This document shows, piece by piece, positions 6,339-8,872 of a stretch of DNA of 8,872 nt (its first letter is position 1; the number at the start of each line of letters is the position of its first letter). The position numbers and the translations under genes are program-made. This DNA is from Eubacterium sp. (GTDB lineage Bacteria; Bacillota_A; Clostridia; Lachnospirales; Lachnospiraceae): positions 1 through 8,872 of the forward strand of contig JAILEL010000460.1 in the NCBI GenBank assembly GCA_024687845.1, written 5' to 3'. Below the pieces are notes generated by a model. That model worked only from the letters and a program-made list of their open reading frames with translations, did not search any database and was not told the origin of the DNA.

Positions 6339-6347
6339 CCACCTCCT
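6339..6347 (-). promoter_or_regulatory. Strong Shine-Dalgarno sequence for the XRE-Uma2 gene
   Basis: AGGAGGTGG on the minus strand lies seven bases (from the AGGAGG core) ahead of ATG at 6334. It is the best ribosome binding site in the window, and suggests efficient translation once the message is made, so control is likely to be at transcription. Confidence 0.85.
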
Positions 6348-6353
6348 AAGTCA

Positions 6354-6392
6354 AAAATGCTATCATTATTATATCAATAATGATAGCATTTT
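6354..6392. repeat. Perfect 17-bp inverted repeat, candidate XRE operator
   Basis: Arms at 6354-6370 and 6376-6392 are exact reverse complements with a 5-base centre (ATATC). The -10 box of the minus-strand promoter (6368-6373) sits across the centre and the 17-bp spacer covers most of the right arm. A dimeric helix-turn-helix protein bound here would exclude RNA polymerase, the classical layout of XRE autorepression. As an alternative, the minus-strand transcript of the upstream permease gene would form this hairpin followed by a T-run (6357-6353), so it could also act as a weak terminator or attenuator. The stem is AT-rich, with only four G-C pairs. Confidence 0.75.
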
Positions 6393-6396
6393 GCAA
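6368..6396 (-). promoter_or_regulatory. Sigma-A-type promoter of the XRE-Uma2 gene
   Basis: On the minus strand TTGCAA (6396-6391, four of six -35 bases) is followed after exactly 17 bp by a perfect TATAAT (6373-6368). Transcription would start near 6361, leaving a leader of about 27 bases that contains the Shine-Dalgarno sequence. This is the best promoter in the window. Confidence 0.65.
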
Positions 6397-6441
6397 GCAG
6401 AGTCACTATTTATCAAACCTGCGAATTCAAAATATAATAGT

Positions 6442-8856
6442 TTATTCCTCTGTAATCATTTCTATTGGCTTTAACCGCTTAACCTTAAGGCCTGCTGTTC
6501 CTGATGTAAGGATTGCAATAACAACTATTCCAACTATTGTTATAAGCATGTAATATGCCGGGATTTCAAATGGCACACTCTTGATTACAAACAGTACAAA
6601 TGCAGTCCTGCATATAGTACTTCCTACAAATGGTGCAGCCAGCGAACCAAGCAGAGTTCCCAGTAATATTGCCGGCATATTTGACAGCATTATCTGTGAT
6701 ATCAGGTTTGCGCTTGTCTGTCCAAGTGCTTTACTGATTCCCATGCCTCTCCATTCACGACTTATCTTTGCTCTGATAACGAGAGACTCTACAAAGACTA
6801 CTACAAGTATAGTTATTGCTACTATTAATAAGCAGATAAGCTTCATGGACATTCCAAGTGTAGCTATTGTCGAATCCATCACCTTATGATAGTCCTGGCT
6901 GCCGAAGCTGTAGCCTTCTTCTTTTTCTAATGTACTGAGTTCATTAACTATATCATCATAGGATGTATTATCATCTACAGTTACATAGTACTCATACTGA
7001 AGTCCTCCGGATATGAGCTTTTGAGAAGCATCTATTGACATCAGGATTGTTCTTCCCATACGTTCCATTCTCTGATTCGTTCCAACGATAATATAATCTG
7101 CCTTTTCATTTGCATATTCAATAGTTACTACATCTCCTATCTTTGCTCCCAGATCCTCCACAACGCCTGGTGTCACCATAATCTCATTGTCCTTCTCAGG
7201 TAGTCTTCCTTCCAGGAGTAATGTATTGGTTGATCTGTCTACATCATCATAGAAAAATGTGTATATTGACTGTTTTTTATCATTATATTCAACTGTAAGA
7301 TCAACACCTGAAGTTGTAAGTACATTTTCTACGCCCTTCATTCCCTTAAGCGTGCTGGATATCTTCTCATAATCCGTTCCCAGATCATCATCAGTAACTA
7401 TAGCAGTTGCCGGCTCAAATCCGAACATTTTAATCATCTTATCAGGTGCTTTACCAAAATTCTCGAGCATTCCAAATCCAGTCAGTGTTGAGATTGCAAG
7501 AATAGCAGATATTACTACCATGATAATATTTCTTCCAAGTCCGCCAAATGTATCCTTAAGTGCCATTGTTACTGGAATAGGAAGCGGGGTATTCTCAAAT
7601 GAGAAGAAATTCTTCTTAAAATTGTGTGTACTTATTCCGCCTCTAAGTGCATCCAGAACTGATATCTCATTGTAAGCATTGCTGATTATATTTGTTACAA
7701 AAGCAAGGATTAATACCACTCCGATTACTGTAACAATAGCGATCAGATAATTAACTGCCTGATTCCATCTGAGACCAAGAACCATACTTATTATATTTCC
7801 AAAGCTTTCAAATGTAAGAATGCCAGCTATTATTCCTATCAGGCTTCCAATGAGACCCACAAGAACTACCTGAAGTGTGAGTGAAAGTCTCAGTTCTTTT
7901 ACTGTATAACCACTCGCTTCGAGAATCCCTGTATTCTTCATATTCTTCTGTATAAAGTTTTTGATACTGAAGGATATTATCACTATAGCAATAGCTAGAA
8001 TTATTACTGCAAATACCAGGATAACTGCAATTACTATAACCGGGATAAACTGTGATCCGCCCCTCAGTGTCTGCCAGTTAACTAAGAGGTAGTTTGGATA
8101 AGCCTTTTCAGGATTCTGCTTCTGTGCCTCATTTAGCTCTGTTTTGAAGACATCTCCTATCTGTGCCTCGAGTTCGATTGTGTCTATCTTCTTTGATCTG
8201 AGATCTTCTTCACTGACAACTCCCTTATGAGCGATCAGTTTCTGAACCAGGCCAGTATGTGCGTCATACATTTTATCTATCATTTTCTGTGACATAACTA
8301 CGCTGTAAATAGTCAGATTCATTGTTGAGCAGAAATATGGATTTTCTATATATCCAGCCACTGTAAAGTCGTATACATCATCATCAAGCTTAAGCTGTAT
8401 GATATCACCTTCTGCATAGCTTCCCTGCATATTAAGTGGTAGCAGGATATCATTTTCCTTATAGTTTTTATTTGGTTTCTTCACATTCATTATGGTCTTA
8501 ACCTGATCAAAGTTTTCGGCTAAGAATGGGTAATCCATAAATTCTTTCTCGCCCTTTTTTCTATAAGCTGCAAATATACGAACATTATCTGTCTGCTCGT
8601 AATCTACGATGTATTCATTTTCTTTAAAGCTCTTCTCAGCAGCCTTGGTTTCTTCATCACTGTCTCCACAGTACAGCATAACATGAGCGCCATTTATGTC
8701 TTTAAAGCAGTCATCTAATACATGACTTACTCCAAGTATCGCTGAAGCACAGTCGAATATAAGAAATGCAGATATAAGCGTAAGGATGAGAAATGTAATC
8801 ATGTCGCCCTTTTGTTTTTTCATGTTGTTTTTTGCGATTACGAATAATTTATACAT
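6442..8856 (-). CDS. FtsX/MacB-type ABC transporter permease with two extracytoplasmic domains
   Basis: This 804-residue membrane protein has a first transmembrane helix (about 20-43), an external MacB-PCD-like domain (about 44-268), three helices (about 270-298, 325-350, 367-392), a cytoplasmic connection, a fifth helix (about 443-463), a second external domain (about 464-665) and three final helices (about 669-695, 725-748, 767-787). Two FtsX-like permease modules are therefore present in one chain. Segments NTGILEASGYTVKELRLSL (308-326) and EWRGMGISKALGQTSANLI (701-719) are the cytoplasmic segments that contact the ATPase in this family, and the chain ends with KRLKPIEMI. MacB/LolE-like transporters are mechanotransmitters for peptides, lipids or envelope functions; the substrate here is unknown. 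AAAGGA seven bases before ATG supports the start. No ATPase gene is visible; it would be expected upstream, beyond the right edge. It ends 107 bp before the XRE-Uma2 start. Confidence 0.92.
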   Translation of the reverse strand: MYKLFVIAKNNMKKQKGDMITFLILTLISAFLIFDCASAILGVSHVLDDCFKDINGAHVMLYCGDSDEETKAAEKSFKENEYIVDYEQTDNVRIFAAYRKKGEKEFMDYPFLAENFDQVKTIMNVKKPNKNYKENDILLPLNMQGSYAEGDIIQLKLDDDVYDFTVAGYIENPYFCSTMNLTIYSVVMSQKMIDKMYDAHTGLVQKLIAHKGVVSEEDLRSKKIDTIELEAQIGDVFKTELNEAQKQNPEKAYPNYLLVNWQTLRGGSQFIPVIVIAVILVFAVIILAIAIVIISFSIKNFIQKNMKNTGILEASGYTVKELRLSLTLQVVLVGLIGSLIGIIAGILTFESFGNIISMVLGLRWNQAVNYLIAIVTVIGVVLILAFVTNIISNAYNEISVLDALRGGISTHNFKKNFFSFENTPLPIPVTMALKDTFGGLGRNIIMVVISAILAISTLTGFGMLENFGKAPDKMIKMFGFEPATAIVTDDDLGTDYEKISSTLKGMKGVENVLTTSGVDLTVEYNDKKQSIYTFFYDDVDRSTNTLLLEGRLPEKDNEIMVTPGVVEDLGAKIGDVVTIEYANEKADYIIVGTNQRMERMGRTILMSIDASQKLISGGLQYEYYVTVDDNTSYDDIVNELSTLEKEEGYSFGSQDYHKVMDSTIATLGMSMKLICLLIVAITILVVVFVESLVIRAKISREWRGMGISKALGQTSANLISQIMLSNMPAILLGTLLGSLAAPFVGSTICRTAFVLFVIKSVPFEIPAYYMLITIVGIVVIAILTSGTAGLKVKRLKPIEMITEE

Positions 8857-8872
8857 ATTATTTTCCTTTCTA

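Noticed and set aside
1..8872. CRISPR array, tRNA/rRNA genes, insertion sequence or prophage genes
   Set aside because: No regularly spaced repeats, no cloverleaf or rRNA core sequences and no transposase or integrase motifs were seen in reading both strands.

Overview
The window looks like a chromosomal segment of a low-to-mid GC Firmicute, most likely a Lachnospiraceae member of the Butyrivibrio/Pseudobutyrivibrio/Roseburia type. This rests on hand-sampled GC of about 33-52% in most genes, purine-rich AGGAGG-type ribosome binding sites, and the style of the protein families. No rRNA, tRNA, CRISPR array or insertion sequence is visible. The genus is an inference, not something the sequence proves.

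Layout. Bases 1-175 hold the 5' end of a minus-strand CinA C-terminal-domain (PncC-type) gene that runs off the left edge. A 331-bp AT-rich divergent intergenic region (176-506) follows, unusually dense in dyad symmetry: an imperfect inverted repeat, two 12-bp palindromes about 20 bp apart centre to centre, and a perfect 23-bp inverted repeat. A plus-strand class I SAM-dependent methyltransferase (507-1244) comes next and ends only 4 bp from the stop codon of a convergent minus-strand gene.

The rest of the window is a minus-strand array. In transcription order (right to left) it encodes a large two-domain FtsX/MacB-type ABC transporter permease (6442-8856), an XRE helix-turn-helix protein fused to a Uma2 PD-(D/E)XK nuclease-like domain (5414-6334), an OmpR/PhoB response regulator (4599-5360), a HAMP sensor histidine kinase overlapping it by 4 bp (3403-4602), and a membrane-anchored protein with a degenerate GGDEF and an intact EAL domain (1249-3369). 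The last three are close enough to be one transcript. They suggest a two-component system whose operon includes a c-di-GMP phosphodiesterase.

The most interesting region is the XRE-Uma2 gene. It is AT-rich compared with its flanks, has its own consensus-like promoter (TTGCAA, 17 bp, TATAAT), and carries a perfect 17-bp-arm palindrome that buries the -10 box. This is the layout expected of an autoregulated module inserted between a transporter gene and a signalling operon. Other points of interest are a probable minus-strand intrinsic terminator inside the convergent methyltransferase gene and an unusually long insertion between the two DHp helices of the kinase. Every function beyond the family level is inference.
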